A DNA stretch of 57,015 nt. It comes from Prochlorococcus sp. AG-409-A22 (GTDB taxonomy: Bacteria; Cyanobacteriota; Cyanobacteriia; PCC-6307; Cyanobiaceae). The position numbers were made by a program, and so were the translations under genes. The stretch's first letter is position 1. Each line of letters starts with the position of its first letter. Under the pieces are notes generated by a model. That model was not told the DNA's origin, did no database searches, and saw only the letters and a list, made by a program, of their open reading frames with translations. Shown here piece after piece: positions 37,637 through 47,054 of this stretch. Where the stretch lies: positions 1-57,015 of the forward strand of contig QCJI01000005.1 in NCBI GenBank assembly GCA_003216135.1, given 5' to 3'.

Positions 37637-39295
37637 ATGGAAATTCCTTATTCAGAATATTCACCAAAAGGAGATTTGATTTGGTTGATCTTAAGGCCAT
37701 GGATTTTTATACCAAGAGTGTTATATATCCTTTTAAATTTATTTTTTCTTTTTTTAAGAATACTTTTTCAAGGTAACAGTAAAAATAAAAATGTACAGAA
37801 AAATCTTTCAAAACATCTTTTTGATGTAATTACAGATTTAGGACCTTGTTTTATTAAATTAGGTCAGGCCCTATCAACTAGACCTGATTTGGTAAGGCAA
37901 GATTGGTTAACAGAATTAACAAATTTACAGGATAATCTTCCTCCTTTTCAACATATAATCGCTCTAAAAATAATTGAAGAGGAACTAGGCGCACCCGCGA
38001 ATGAACTATTTGATGAATTCCCAGATACTCCTGTTGCTTCAGCTAGTTTAGGTCAGGTTTATAAAGCTAAAACAAAAAATAATACTTATTGTGCTGTAAA
38101 AGTTCAGAGACCTAATTTATACTTCCTTATTAGGAGAGATATTGTAATTCTAAAAATTTTAGCAACTACTTTTTCTCCATTCTTGCCATTAAATATAGGT
38201 GTTGGAATTGGAGAAATAATAGATGAATTTGGTAAAGCCCTTTTTGAGGAAATTGACTATGAAAAAGAAGCAAAAAATGCGTTGAAGTTTGCTGACTTAT
38301 TCAGATCTAATCCAAATGTCTTTATACCCAATTTAGAAAATGATTTTTCCTCAAAAAAGGTTATTACAACATCTTGGATTGATGGAGTTAAATTGAGAGA
38401 TAGGGAAATATTAGAGAAAAATAATTTGGTTCCTGCTTCTTTTATAAAAACTTGTGTAATAAGTGGCTTACAACAATTATTCGAGCATGGCTATTTTCAT
38501 GCAGACCCTCATCCTGGAAACATGTTTGCTTTAAAAGGAGGAAGCACAGATTCTGGACATTTGGCATATGTAGATTTTGGAATGATGGACACTATTACAA
38601 ATTCAGATAGGCTTACTCTTATTAAGGCAATTGTGCACATAATAAATGAACAATATCTACTTCTAGCTAAAGATTTTCAGAAATTAGGCTTTTTAACTAA
38701 AGAACAAGACCTTAATAAAATTGTGGAGCCTCTTAAAGAGGTTCTTGGAGGTTCTTTAACTGCTAAAGTGGGTGATTTTAATCTAAAAAATGTAACTGAT
38801 AAATTCTCAAAATTAATGTACTCTTACCCCTTTAGAGTTCCAAGTAGGTTCGCTTTAATAATAAGGGCAGTAGTTAGTCAAGAAGGTTTAGCTTTAAGAC
38901 TTGATCCTGAGTTTAAAATTCTAAAAGTTGCATATCCTTATATTGCTAAGAAACTTTTAACAGACAATTCAGATGAAATTGTAGAAATTCTTTTAGAAGT
39001 TGTATTTGATAATAAGGGAAGAATACAAATAGAAAAAGTTGAAAGTTTATTAAATATTTTATTTAAAGATTCTGATACTATAAATGCAGATTTAATACCA
39101 GTAGCAAATGCTGGTATTAAATTATTTGTAAGTAAAAAAGGATCTGAAGTTAGAAAGAATCTTTTACTAAGTTTGATAAAAGATGACAAATTAGAACTAA
39201 AAGATGCGAAAAAACTTTTAAGTTTAATTAGAGAAACTTTTAGCCCATTAAATATTGCAAAAAGTGCTGTTAAAAGTATTATATCTCCTGCTTAG
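37637..39295 (+). CDS. ABC1/UbiB family atypical kinase
   Basis: The 552-aa protein has the atypical kinase motifs F-I-K-L-G-Q-A-L-S-T-R-P-D-L (KxGQ), A-S-A-S-L-G-Q-V-Y (an A-rich loop replacing the glycine loop), V-K-V-Q-R-P, H-A-D-P-H-P-G-N and V-D-F-G-M-M. Hydrophobic N-terminal residues (about 25-48) may bind the membrane. In plants and cyanobacteria these proteins affect plastoquinone and tocopherol metabolism or stress responses. The sequence fits that class, but the exact substrate is unknown. Divergent from the decarboxylase across 65 bp. Confidence 0.92.
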   Translation: MEIPYSEYSPKGDLIWLILRPWIFIPRVLYILLNLFFLFLRILFQGNSKNKNVQKNLSKHLFDVITDLGPCFIKLGQALSTRPDLVRQDWLTELTNLQDNLPPFQHIIALKIIEEELGAPANELFDEFPDTPVASASLGQVYKAKTKNNTYCAVKVQRPNLYFLIRRDIVILKILATTFSPFLPLNIGVGIGEIIDEFGKALFEEIDYEKEAKNALKFADLFRSNPNVFIPNLENDFSSKKVITTSWIDGVKLRDREILEKNNLVPASFIKTCVISGLQQLFEHGYFHADPHPGNMFALKGGSTDSGHLAYVDFGMMDTITNSDRLTLIKAIVHIINEQYLLLAKDFQKLGFLTKEQDLNKIVEPLKEVLGGSLTAKVGDFNLKNVTDKFSKLMYSYPFRVPSRFALIIRAVVSQEGLALRLDPEFKILKVAYPYIAKKLLTDNSDEIVEILLEVVFDNKGRIQIEKVESLLNILFKDSDTINADLIPVANAGIKLFVSKKGSEVRKNLLLSLIKDDKLELKDAKKLLSLIRETFSPLNIAKSAVKSIISPA

Positions 39296-39340
39296 TTTGA
39301 TTTATATCAAGTCATTAAATTATGTTTTTTCATTTATTAA

Positions 39341-39913
39341 TTGATTAAAATTATATTAAATTATTTAAATATAGAATTGATTAGTCAAAGAAAAATAATT
39401 CTGAATTTCACAATATTCAATGAGAAATTTAAACATTTATTTTTAAAAAATAAGTCAAACATCGAGAATAATATAAGTTCGAATAAAATGGTTAATCAAT
39501 ACGATGAAATAGGAAAAATAATAAAAGAAGCAAGAATTCAAAAGGATATTTCTATTGAAGAATTATCCCGATTATCAAAGATTCCAAAATATACAATAAA
39601 TTCGATTGAAAATAATATTGAACACATTCGGCCTAAATATCCCTTTATAAGATCAATATTATTGAAATTGGAAGACTGTTTATCTCTAAGGAAAAATAGT
39701 CTTTCAGGCTTAATAATTAATGAAAATAAAAAATCTAAGAAATATAGAAGAAAAATTTTAGTCAAAAAATTTGATTTTATTAATTCTTGGGTTGGAAGTG
39801 TATTGTATTTCTTACTTTTGGTTTTGACGATATTTATCCTAAAACGATATTTTGCTTCTAATGTAAATATTATTGAGATTCAGTATATTCAAGAAAATAT
39901 AAAAGAAAAATAA
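39341..39913 (+). CDS. RodZ-like helix-turn-helix membrane protein
   Basis: The longest frame (TTG start) gives 190 aa. An ATG at residue 50 (39488) would give 141 aa and may be the true start, because the extra N terminus is low-complexity. A Cro/RodZ-type helix-turn-helix occupies about residues 55-115 (I-I-K-E-A-R-I-Q-K-D-I-S-I-E-E-L-S-R). A basic linker and one membrane helix (about 156-173) follow, with a short tail. That order matches RodZ, which links MreB to the membrane, but the usual periplasmic domain is nearly absent. The HTH may have lost DNA binding, as in RodZ. Confidence 0.75.
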   Translation: MIKIILNYLNIELISQRKIILNFTIFNEKFKHLFLKNKSNIENNISSNKMVNQYDEIGKIIKEARIQKDISIEELSRLSKIPKYTINSIENNIEHIRPKYPFIRSILLKLEDCLSLRKNSLSGLIINENKKSKKYRRKILVKKFDFINSWVGSVLYFLLLVLTIFILKRYFASNVNIIEIQYIQENIKEK

Positions 39914-39930
39914 ACTTCTGCCATACAATT

Positions 39931-41454
39931 TTAATCATTTATTCTTCCATAACTCTTTCCAAGTTCACTAAAATCTTTTAGCTTCGGTTCTATATCTTCT
40001 AAAGGTTTATTCAATTTCCATCTCCAGTTATTTTTAATTGTTCCAGGTTTGTTTAATCTGCAAGAGTCATCTAAAGATAAAATATCTTGTATTGGGGCAA
40101 TAAATAGATTAGCTTTTGTTTTCATACCAATTTCCATTAAGTCCCAAGAAGGATTATTAAAAAGTTTATAATCATCATTTAGTTTCGCTTTAACGTTTTT
40201 ATCTAAGCATTCCCACCAAGATTTAGAGGTAGCGTTATCATGAGTACCTGTATAAACCACCCAATTCTCTCCTTTGATATTATGAGGTAGATAAGGGTTG
40301 TCTGGATTTCCATCAAAAGCAAATTGTAGAATTTTCATTCCTGGTAGTTCGAAATTTTCCCGTAATTTTTCTACGTCTGCTGTTATAACACCAAGGTCTT
40401 CAGCAATAATAGGTAAATAATCAGCTTTTAAATCTTTCTTCAACATGTTTAAAATTCTTCTCCCAGGAGAATTTATCCACCTTCCATTAATTGCAGTCTT
40501 AGCATTCCCCTCAACTCTCCAATATTCTGATAAAGCCCTGAAATGATCCAACCTTAACAAGTCCACTAGTTCAAATTGCCTTTTAAATCTCCTTCTCCAC
40601 CAATCGAAGTTTTCTCTTTTATGTCTTGACCAGAAATAAGTTGGAGTGCCCCATAGTTGTCCTGTAGAGGAAAAATAATCAGGAGGAACACCACTTTGAA
40701 AGATTAAATCTCCATTTTGAGATACCGAGAATAGTTTTTTGTTTTTCCAGACATCAACACTGTCTCTTGAAACATAAAAAGGTAAATCCCCAATTAGTTT
40801 AATTCCATTAAATTTTGCAAATTCTTTAATTCTTTTCCATTGATTGTCTAGGTGCCACTGGATTAATTTTTTTATAAGTATTGCTTCTTTATTTTTTTCT
40901 ATCCATGGGTTCAAAAACTCTATATTCCCCTCTTTAAATTGTTTAGGCCATTTCCACCAAGGCAGCATATTGAACTTTTCTCTTATAACCATAAATATGG
41001 AATAATCTTCAACCCAATAATTATTTTTATTCCATTCAAAAAAGTCTTTTTTTCTTTGTTCAGATTGGTATTCCCATGCATTTAATAGATGTTCTCCTAC
41101 TTTTCTCGATAAATTGTCTGCCAAATCAAAATCAAAATAATTATTTTTATTTTGATTTTTTATTTTTAGTTCCTCTTCCTTAGATAAAAAGACAAAACGT
41201 TTCTCAATTAATTCGTTAATGTCAAGAAACCATGGGTTAAGAGCAAAACTAGAGGGCGAACTATATGGAGATCCAGTTGAGTCTGTTGGTGTAAGAGGTA
41301 AAAATTGCCAGTGATTTATACCATGATTTGAAAGCTTTTCAATCCATACTTTAGCTTCTATGCCAAAGGTCCCACTCTGAGTTCCACCAGGAAGACTTGA
41401 AGGATGCAGGAGTATTCCTAATGATTTTTCAGTTAGAATTGATTTTATAGACAT
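39931..41454 (-). CDS. malQ: 4-alpha-glucanotransferase (amylomaltase)
   Basis: The 507-aa GH77 enzyme has the catalytic nucleophile in R-L-D-H-F-R-A-L, the acid/base Glu in I-A-E-D-L-G, the third carboxylate in T-G-T-H-D-N, and the N-terminal L-L-H-P-S-S-L-P-G motif. It transfers glucan chains during glycogen turnover, feeding maltodextrins to phosphorylase and then to the oxidative pentose path at night (zwf and opcA lie in this window). Length is normal. It converges with the HTH membrane gene. Confidence 0.96.
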   Translation of the reverse strand: MSIKSILTEKSLGILLHPSSLPGGTQSGTFGIEAKVWIEKLSNHGINHWQFLPLTPTDSTGSPYSSPSSFALNPWFLDINELIEKRFVFLSKEEELKIKNQNKNNYFDFDLADNLSRKVGEHLLNAWEYQSEQRKKDFFEWNKNNYWVEDYSIFMVIREKFNMLPWWKWPKQFKEGNIEFLNPWIEKNKEAILIKKLIQWHLDNQWKRIKEFAKFNGIKLIGDLPFYVSRDSVDVWKNKKLFSVSQNGDLIFQSGVPPDYFSSTGQLWGTPTYFWSRHKRENFDWWRRRFKRQFELVDLLRLDHFRALSEYWRVEGNAKTAINGRWINSPGRRILNMLKKDLKADYLPIIAEDLGVITADVEKLRENFELPGMKILQFAFDGNPDNPYLPHNIKGENWVVYTGTHDNATSKSWWECLDKNVKAKLNDDYKLFNNPSWDLMEIGMKTKANLFIAPIQDILSLDDSCRLNKPGTIKNNWRWKLNKPLEDIEPKLKDFSELGKSYGRIND

Positions 41455-41691
41455 AGCTTTAAAAATATTTTGATTTTTTACAATTCAAATAACAAACATC
41501 TTTTTATTCTAAACATATACAAATTCATCTCACTTAACAAATAAAGTTATTAATTACTAAAGATTAGATTAAAAGGTTTATATAAATTATTTTTAGATAT
41601 CTTTAATTGCTTCAAAATTAATAGTTGTGACTTTTGACAAAATCAACTTAATTTATCTGGGCGAATTTCACATAAACGACTACGATAATAA

Positions 41692-41697
41692 TATAGT
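41692..41697 (+). promoter_or_regulatory. Candidate -10 box of prs
   Basis: TATAGT lies 17 bp before the GTG start of prs, inside the 260-bp divergent gap from malQ. No good -35 box is found 17 bp upstream. The remainder of the gap is AT-rich and shows no clear operator or repeat. If this box is used, the leader would be under 15 nt. Confidence 0.2.
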
Positions 41698-41714
41698 TTT
41701 AGATTGCTAATTTC

Positions 41715-42710
41715 GTGACAAGCTTTATCACGGCAGTGCAGAATAAAGAGCCAAACTTTAATCTAAATAATAGTCGATTAAGGTTAGTAAGTGGAACATC
41801 CAATCCTAAATTAGCATTGGAGATAGCTTCATATTTAGGGATAGAGAATGTACCGTTAATATCTAAAAGATTTGCAGATGGAGAACTTTATGTTCAAATC
41901 CAACAATCAATAAGAGGTTGTGATGTATTTCTAATACAACCTACTTGTGCTCCTGTTAATGATAGTTTAATGGAGTTGATGATTATGGTTGACGCTTGCA
42001 AAAGAGCATCGGCTAGACAAATAACAGCTGTAATTCCATATTTTGGATATGCCAGGGCAGATAGAAAGACTTCTGGAAGAGAATCTATTACTGCCAAGCT
42101 CACAGCTAATTTGCTAGAGAAATCAGGAGTTGATAGAGTTCTTGCTATGGATCTTCACTCTGCTCAAATACAAGGATATTTTGATATTCCATGTGATCAT
42201 ATATACGGATCTCCTGTTTTAATTGATTATTTAGAGAGTTTAAACTTAGAAGAAGTTGTAGTTGTTTCTCCCGATGTAGGAGGTGTCGCAAGAGCAAGAG
42301 CATTCGCAAAACTAATGAATGATGCCCCATTAGCCATAATTGATAAAAGAAGAGCCGCTCACAATATTGCTGAAAGTCTTACTGTAATAGGAGAAGTTGA
42401 GGGCAAAACAGCTATTCTTATAGATGACATGATAGATACCGGAGGCACAATTTGTTCTGGAGCTAACTTATTGAAAAAAGAGGGTGCAAAAAGAATATTT
42501 GCATGCGCTTCACATGCGGTATTTTCTCCTCCTTCTCATGAAAGATTAAGTATGCATGATTTATTTGAACAAGTCATAGTAACTAATAGTATTCCTGTTG
42601 TTTTGAGAGAGAGTTTCCCTCAATTAAAAGTACTTTCTGTTGCAAATATGTTAGGAGAAGCTATTTGGAGGATTCATGATGAAAGTTCAGTTAGCTCAAT
42701 GTTTAGATAA
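41715..42710 (+). CDS. prs: Ribose-phosphate pyrophosphokinase
   Basis: The 331-aa enzyme makes PRPP from ribose-5-phosphate and ATP for nucleotides, His, Trp and NAD. Motifs are V-S-G-T-S-N near 24-29, F-A-D-G-E for ATP/metal, D-L-H-S-A-Q-I-Q-G-Y-F, S-P-D-V-G-G and the PRPP loop I-D-D-M-I-D-T-G-G-T. The start is GTG, giving M-T-S-F-I-T-A-V; no ATG gives a full-length family N terminus. Only 9 bp separate its end from the opposing 143-aa gene. Confidence 0.97.
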   Translation: MTSFITAVQNKEPNFNLNNSRLRLVSGTSNPKLALEIASYLGIENVPLISKRFADGELYVQIQQSIRGCDVFLIQPTCAPVNDSLMELMIMVDACKRASARQITAVIPYFGYARADRKTSGRESITAKLTANLLEKSGVDRVLAMDLHSAQIQGYFDIPCDHIYGSPVLIDYLESLNLEEVVVVSPDVGGVARARAFAKLMNDAPLAIIDKRRAAHNIAESLTVIGEVEGKTAILIDDMIDTGGTICSGANLLKKEGAKRIFACASHAVFSPPSHERLSMHDLFEQVIVTNSIPVVLRESFPQLKVLSVANMLGEAIWRIHDESSVSSMFR

Positions 42711-42719
42711 TTGTTAAAA

Positions 42720-43151
42720 TCATTTTTTATTTTCTTTTAGAATCTTTCTAACTTTTTTTCTTACTTTTTTAGGTACGCTATCTGGACAATATTCAATTGC
42801 TGTTGTAACGATTTGAAATTCGGCTCCTGAAAATAACTTCTTTCTATCTAATTTTTTCTTACCCAGATTTTTTATTAATCCACCATGCTTGCCTTCTATT
42901 ACCTGTACATATGTTGCTGAAGCTACTCCTACCGCTTTAGGAAATTCAATACCAGCTTTTGAGGCAATACAAAGATAAGAGGCCCCCATCCCTTTATACA
43001 AAAACAAGTCTTGTTCTGTTGCAGGCAGTAGGTTATTCTCTGCCTTAATTCCTTTACCTAAATTACTTATCTCAGAAAAATTTAAAAACAAAAGAGTAGT
43101 TAGGCCTATAAAATTAATAAATTTTCTTGAAAAAAATCTTATGCTCATCAA
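42720..43151 (-). CDS. Secreted conserved hypothetical protein, 143 aa
   Basis: The product has an N-terminal signal (basic start, hydrophobic core about 12-26, possible cleavage after G-I-K-A at 36). A mature domain of about 107 residues follows, with two Cys (61 and 122) that could form a disulfide, and a strongly basic tail of Lys and Arg. I do not recognise a family. The Y-L-C-I-A-S-K-A-G segment is compact and well formed, suggesting a real folded periplasmic or lumenal protein. It lies between prs and a lyase-like gene, on the minus strand. Confidence 0.65.
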   Translation of the reverse strand: MMSIRFFSRKFINFIGLTTLLFLNFSEISNLGKGIKAENNLLPATEQDLFLYKGMGASYLCIASKAGIEFPKAVGVASATYVQVIEGKHGGLIKNLGKKKLDRKKLFSGAEFQIVTTAIEYCPDSVPKKVRKKVRKILKENKK

Positions 43152-43212
43152 GTAGTTTTATTTTATAATTAAATAACATTCTATAATTTTAATTTAGATT
43201 TGCAAATTTAAA

Positions 43213-43755
43213 TTAATTAATAATTTTTTTTTCATGATGATTTTCTACAATTTTAAGTTTATTTTTATTCCATGAATATATAACCCTAAATCTATAATTG
43301 TCTGTATCAACAAGTCTTGTATGTTCTAGTATATACCAGTCATCATATGAAGATTCAAAAATCATTTCATGTTCATCTACTTGCTTAATATTGGAAACAC
43401 CTTCAACATTACTTAAATAAAAATTTTCTCTTAATAATTGGTGCCCATTTAAAAAGGCTTGCATTTCACCTGTCTCTTTATATTCTGGATTTTCATCAAA
43501 GAAAGTATATTTTTTTTCAGGATACCAGTTAAATTTATAACATGAATCACATTCTTTGTTATTTTCAATAGTTTGAATATTTATATTCATACATAGGTTA
43601 TATGTTTTTTTTTTGTCCTCAAAAAAATATGTTCTATTGGATTTCCAAAGTCCAATATTTCTAGAGAACCATCTTTTTAAATTTATATTTAAACTAATTT
43701 CTGGAGAATTATTTTGTCCAAAATTTAGGCTATCTTTTTGATTAATAACAACCAT
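43213..43755 (-). CDS. Possible CpcS/CpeS-like (calycin) phycobilin lyase relative
   Basis: The 180-aa protein has the lyase-like start W-F-S-R-N-I-G-L-W-K-S-N-R-T-Y-F-F, many aromatic beta strands, and an E-H-T-R-L-V-D-T-D-N-Y-R-F-R-V-I-Y-S-W segment before the end, which suits the ten-stranded barrel of CpcS/CpeS-type bilin lyases. These attach or chaperone phycobilins on phycobiliproteins. High-light Prochlorococcus has no phycobilisome and only a remnant phycoerythrin, so the partner is unclear. Family call is moderate; it could be a beta-barrel protein of other function. Confidence 0.5.
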   Translation of the reverse strand: MVVINQKDSLNFGQNNSPEISLNINLKRWFSRNIGLWKSNRTYFFEDKKKTYNLCMNINIQTIENNKECDSCYKFNWYPEKKYTFFDENPEYKETGEMQAFLNGHQLLRENFYLSNVEGVSNIKQVDEHEMIFESSYDDWYILEHTRLVDTDNYRFRVIYSWNKNKLKIVENHHEKKIIN

Positions 43756-43849
43756 TTATAAATAAGTCCTATATATTTCATAGCTTATCTGTAAAATAAT
43801 TATAAATATCTTAATGTGTTTATAAGGATTAACAGCTTTTCAACACTTC

Positions 43850-43856
43850 AGGGGGA
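43850..43856 (+). promoter_or_regulatory. Strong Shine-Dalgarno that sets the sasA TTG start
   Basis: AGGGGGA lies 5 bp before a TTG codon. It is rare in this AT-rich window to see so G-rich a ribosome-binding site. A nearer ATG (43857-43859) reads only two codons (ATG ATT TGA) and another ATG is out of frame and soon stops, so TTG at 43862 is the only workable start for the kinase. Confidence 0.75.
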
Positions 43857-43861
43857 ATGAT

Positions 43862-44980
43862 TTGAATGAAAAAAAAGAACTAAAATTAATACTTGTAACG
43901 TCTAGAAATCACCTTTCTAGTGCAGATATTAAATCATTATTAGCGTATTTAGAATCAGATGATTGTGAATTTAAGATATCTCTACAAATTTCTGAACCTA
44001 CTGAACAGCCTGAGCTCTTAGAGTTACATAGACTAGTTGCTATCCCTGCTTTAATAAAGCTCTCACCAGCACCAAAACAAGTATTTGTTGGAAGTAATCT
44101 TTTTTCTCAAGTGCAGACATGGTTGCCAAGATGGTCACAGGAAAGGTTAACAAAAAATTTAGGAATTAATCTGCAACCTTCTAAAATCGATTCAATAAGA
44201 ACTCAAACAGAATTTCTTCTAGAAGACGAACTTCTTGTCTTGAGACAAGAAAATGAGACCCTAACTAAAAGAATTGAATCGCAAGAAAGATTGTTAAGAA
44301 TGGTTGCACATGAATTAAGAACCCCTCTGACTGCCGCAACTCTTGCTATTCAAAGTCAGAAACTAGGTCAAATTGACATAACAAAATTACAAGATGTAAT
44401 CAAAAGACGTTTGGAAGAAATTGAACTTTTATCTCAAGATCTTCTGGAAGTTGGTACCACTAAATGGGAAGCATTATTTAACCCTCAAAAAATTGATTTG
44501 GGTAATATAACTGCTGAAGCAATACTTGAATTAGAAAAGTTCTGGAGATTAAGACATATTCAAATTGATACTGATATTCCATCTGATCTTCCAAATGTAT
44601 TTGCAGATCAGAGAAGAATGAGGCAAGTTTTTTTAAATTTAATTGAAAATGCTCTTAAATTTTCAAATGATTCTGGTTCTATAAAAATCACAATGATTCA
44701 CAAGACAAATCAATGGGTAGAAATAACAATTTGTGACAAAGGAGCAGGAATTCCTTTAAATGAACAAAAAAGAATCTTTCTTGATAGAGTTAGGCTACCA
44801 CAGACATCTGAGGGGACATCAGGATTTGGGATAGGCTTATCCGTTTGCAGGAGAATAGTAGAAGTTCATGGAGGAAGAATATGGGTTGTATCTGAAGTTG
44901 GTGAAGGTTCTTGCTTTCATTTTACAGTTCCTGTATGGCAAGGCCAAAATAAAGATCAACAATACTTGACGAAAGGATAG
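43862..44980 (+). CDS. sasA: Circadian output histidine kinase SasA
   Basis: The 372-aa kinase has an N-terminal thioredoxin-like KaiB-related sensor domain (about 5-97). A coiled region follows, then the H box V-A-H-E-L-R-T-P (phospho-His150), N box [10 protein letters not shown]1 D-K-G-A-G-I-P and G2 G-F-G-I-G-L-S. There is no membrane segment. SasA binds KaiC and phosphorylates RpaA, driving daily transcription. In Prochlorococcus the KaiA gene is lost, so the timer is hourglass-like, but SasA is kept. Translation begins at TTG behind a strong Shine-Dalgarno. Confidence 0.95.
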   Translation: MNEKKELKLILVTSRNHLSSADIKSLLAYLESDDCEFKISLQISEPTEQPELLELHRLVAIPALIKLSPAPKQVFVGSNLFSQVQTWLPRWSQERLTKNLGINLQPSKIDSIRTQTEFLLEDELLVLRQENETLTKRIESQERLLRMVAHELRTPLTAATLAIQSQKLGQIDITKLQDVIKRRLEEIELLSQDLLEVGTTKWEALFNPQKIDLGNITAEAILELEKFWRLRHIQIDTDIPSDLPNVFADQRRMRQVFLNLIENALKFSNDSGSIKITMIHKTNQWVEITICDKGAGIPLNEQKRIFLDRVRLPQTSEGTSGFGIGLSVCRRIVEVHGGRIWVVSEVGEGSCFHFTVPVWQGQNKDQQYLTKG

Positions 44981-44981
44981 C

Positions 44982-45010
44982 TTTACTCTTAATTTTAAAA
45001 AGCATATAAT
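44982..45010 (+). promoter_or_regulatory. Promoter of tRNA-Glu
   Basis: TTTACT (44982-44987) and a perfect TATAAT (45005-45010) are 17 bp apart, and the tRNA begins 12 bp after the -10 box. Transcription would then start close to or at the mature 5' end. The boxes begin directly after the sasA stop. Geometry and the exact -10 make this the best promoter call in the window. Confidence 0.65.
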
Positions 45011-45021
45011 GTTATTTCCTT

Positions 45022-45094
45022 GGCCCCATCGTCTAGAGGCCTAGGACACCTCCCTTTCACGGAGGCGACAGGGGTTCGAATCCCCTTGGGGCTA
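45022..45094 (+). tRNA. trnE: tRNA-Glu (anticodon UUC)
   Basis: A 73-nt cloverleaf has acceptor stem GGCCCCA/TGGGGCT with a G-U closing pair and discriminator A. The anticodon stem CCTCC/GGAGG surrounds the loop CTTTCAC, giving UUC, and the T loop is TTCGAAT. CCA is not encoded. In cyanobacteria glutamyl-tRNA(Glu) also starts tetrapyrrole synthesis through glutamyl-tRNA reductase, so this RNA feeds chlorophyll and cobalamin as well as translation. Confidence 0.97.
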
Positions 45095-45118
45095 TTTTAA
45101 AAAATTTAAGATTTTTAA

Positions 45119-45673
45119 TTAAATTATTGATAATTTTGCTTGCTTTTCAACAGCAATCAAGTTTTCAGAAAGGTCATTTTTTAATCTTTTCTCTATCATC
45201 CCAATAGGCATCCATTGACAGCCTTGAACAGTTAAATCATAAATTAATGAGTTTTTTGAATTGTCTTTGTTTTTTTTTATTCTCCAACTACCTTCGAACT
45301 TTCTGAAATCTCCTTTAATTAAGCTAAATTTCAAAAGGCCAAGTTCTTTCTCTTCAAATAAATCAATAGTTACTTCAGCGGAAAATTTTATTCCAAGGAA
45401 ATCTTGAGCCCCAACTTGTCTTAAATGAACATTATTATTTTTTTTGTATATTTTTTTGCTCAATAATAGATTTGGTATATAAATATTTAGTCGATCATAA
45501 TCAGTTAGTACATTCCATAGGGAGTCGAAAGTTGCAGTAGTTGTTAACTGTGCTGCAAGTCTTCTGGTTCCTCCCGGAAACTTTTCCATAGTTTGCTCAA
45601 TTGTCCTGTAATCATTACTTTCAGAATGATCTACAGATCCTTGAGAATTATTCATTAGTGAATTTTTAATCAA
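45119..45673 (-). CDS. SRPBCC/START-type polyketide-cyclase-like protein
   Basis: The 184-aa protein matches the COQ10/START-like helix-grip fold. It has a strand-helix opening (A-T-F-D-S-L-W-N-V-L-T-D-Y-D-R-L-N-I-Y-I-P-N-L), which is the most recognisable part, then several strands and a long C-terminal helix (I-G-M-I-E-K-R-L-K-N-D-L-S-E-N). Such proteins bind hydrophobic ligands such as quinones or lipids. The ligand here is unknown. A start at Met7 is possible. It lies between tRNA-Glu and petH, pointing away from petH. Confidence 0.85.
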   Translation of the reverse strand: MIKNSLMNNSQGSVDHSESNDYRTIEQTMEKFPGGTRRLAAQLTTTATFDSLWNVLTDYDRLNIYIPNLLLSKKIYKKNNNVHLRQVGAQDFLGIKFSAEVTIDLFEEKELGLLKFSLIKGDFRKFEGSWRIKKNKDNSKNSLIYDLTVQGCQWMPIGMIEKRLKNDLSENLIAVEKQAKLSII

Positions 45674-45830
45674 GTAATAATATTCCTGAGCTACTATACC
45701 GAGAAAATACTAGTAAATTGTTAAATCATTAAACTTCCTTTAAAATATCCCGATCTCAAAACGTAACCATTTTTATAAAAATCTAACAATTTAATATACA
45801 AATTGATAGTGTTTTATTAATGAATTCTAA

Positions 45831-46943
<1,113 letters not shown>

Positions 46944-47054
46944 ATCTGTAAGATTGAAATATAAAAATAAACTTATTGATACTTTTTGGTTTAGACACAA
47001 AATGTAGCTAATTACCTAAAAACAGAGGATTTTAGAAATAAGATAATTTTGAAT

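Noticed and set aside
45774..45790. TTTTTATAAAAA palindrome before petH as an operator
   Set aside because: Short A/T-only palindromes are common here and no NtcA-type GTA-N8-TAC site was found beside it.
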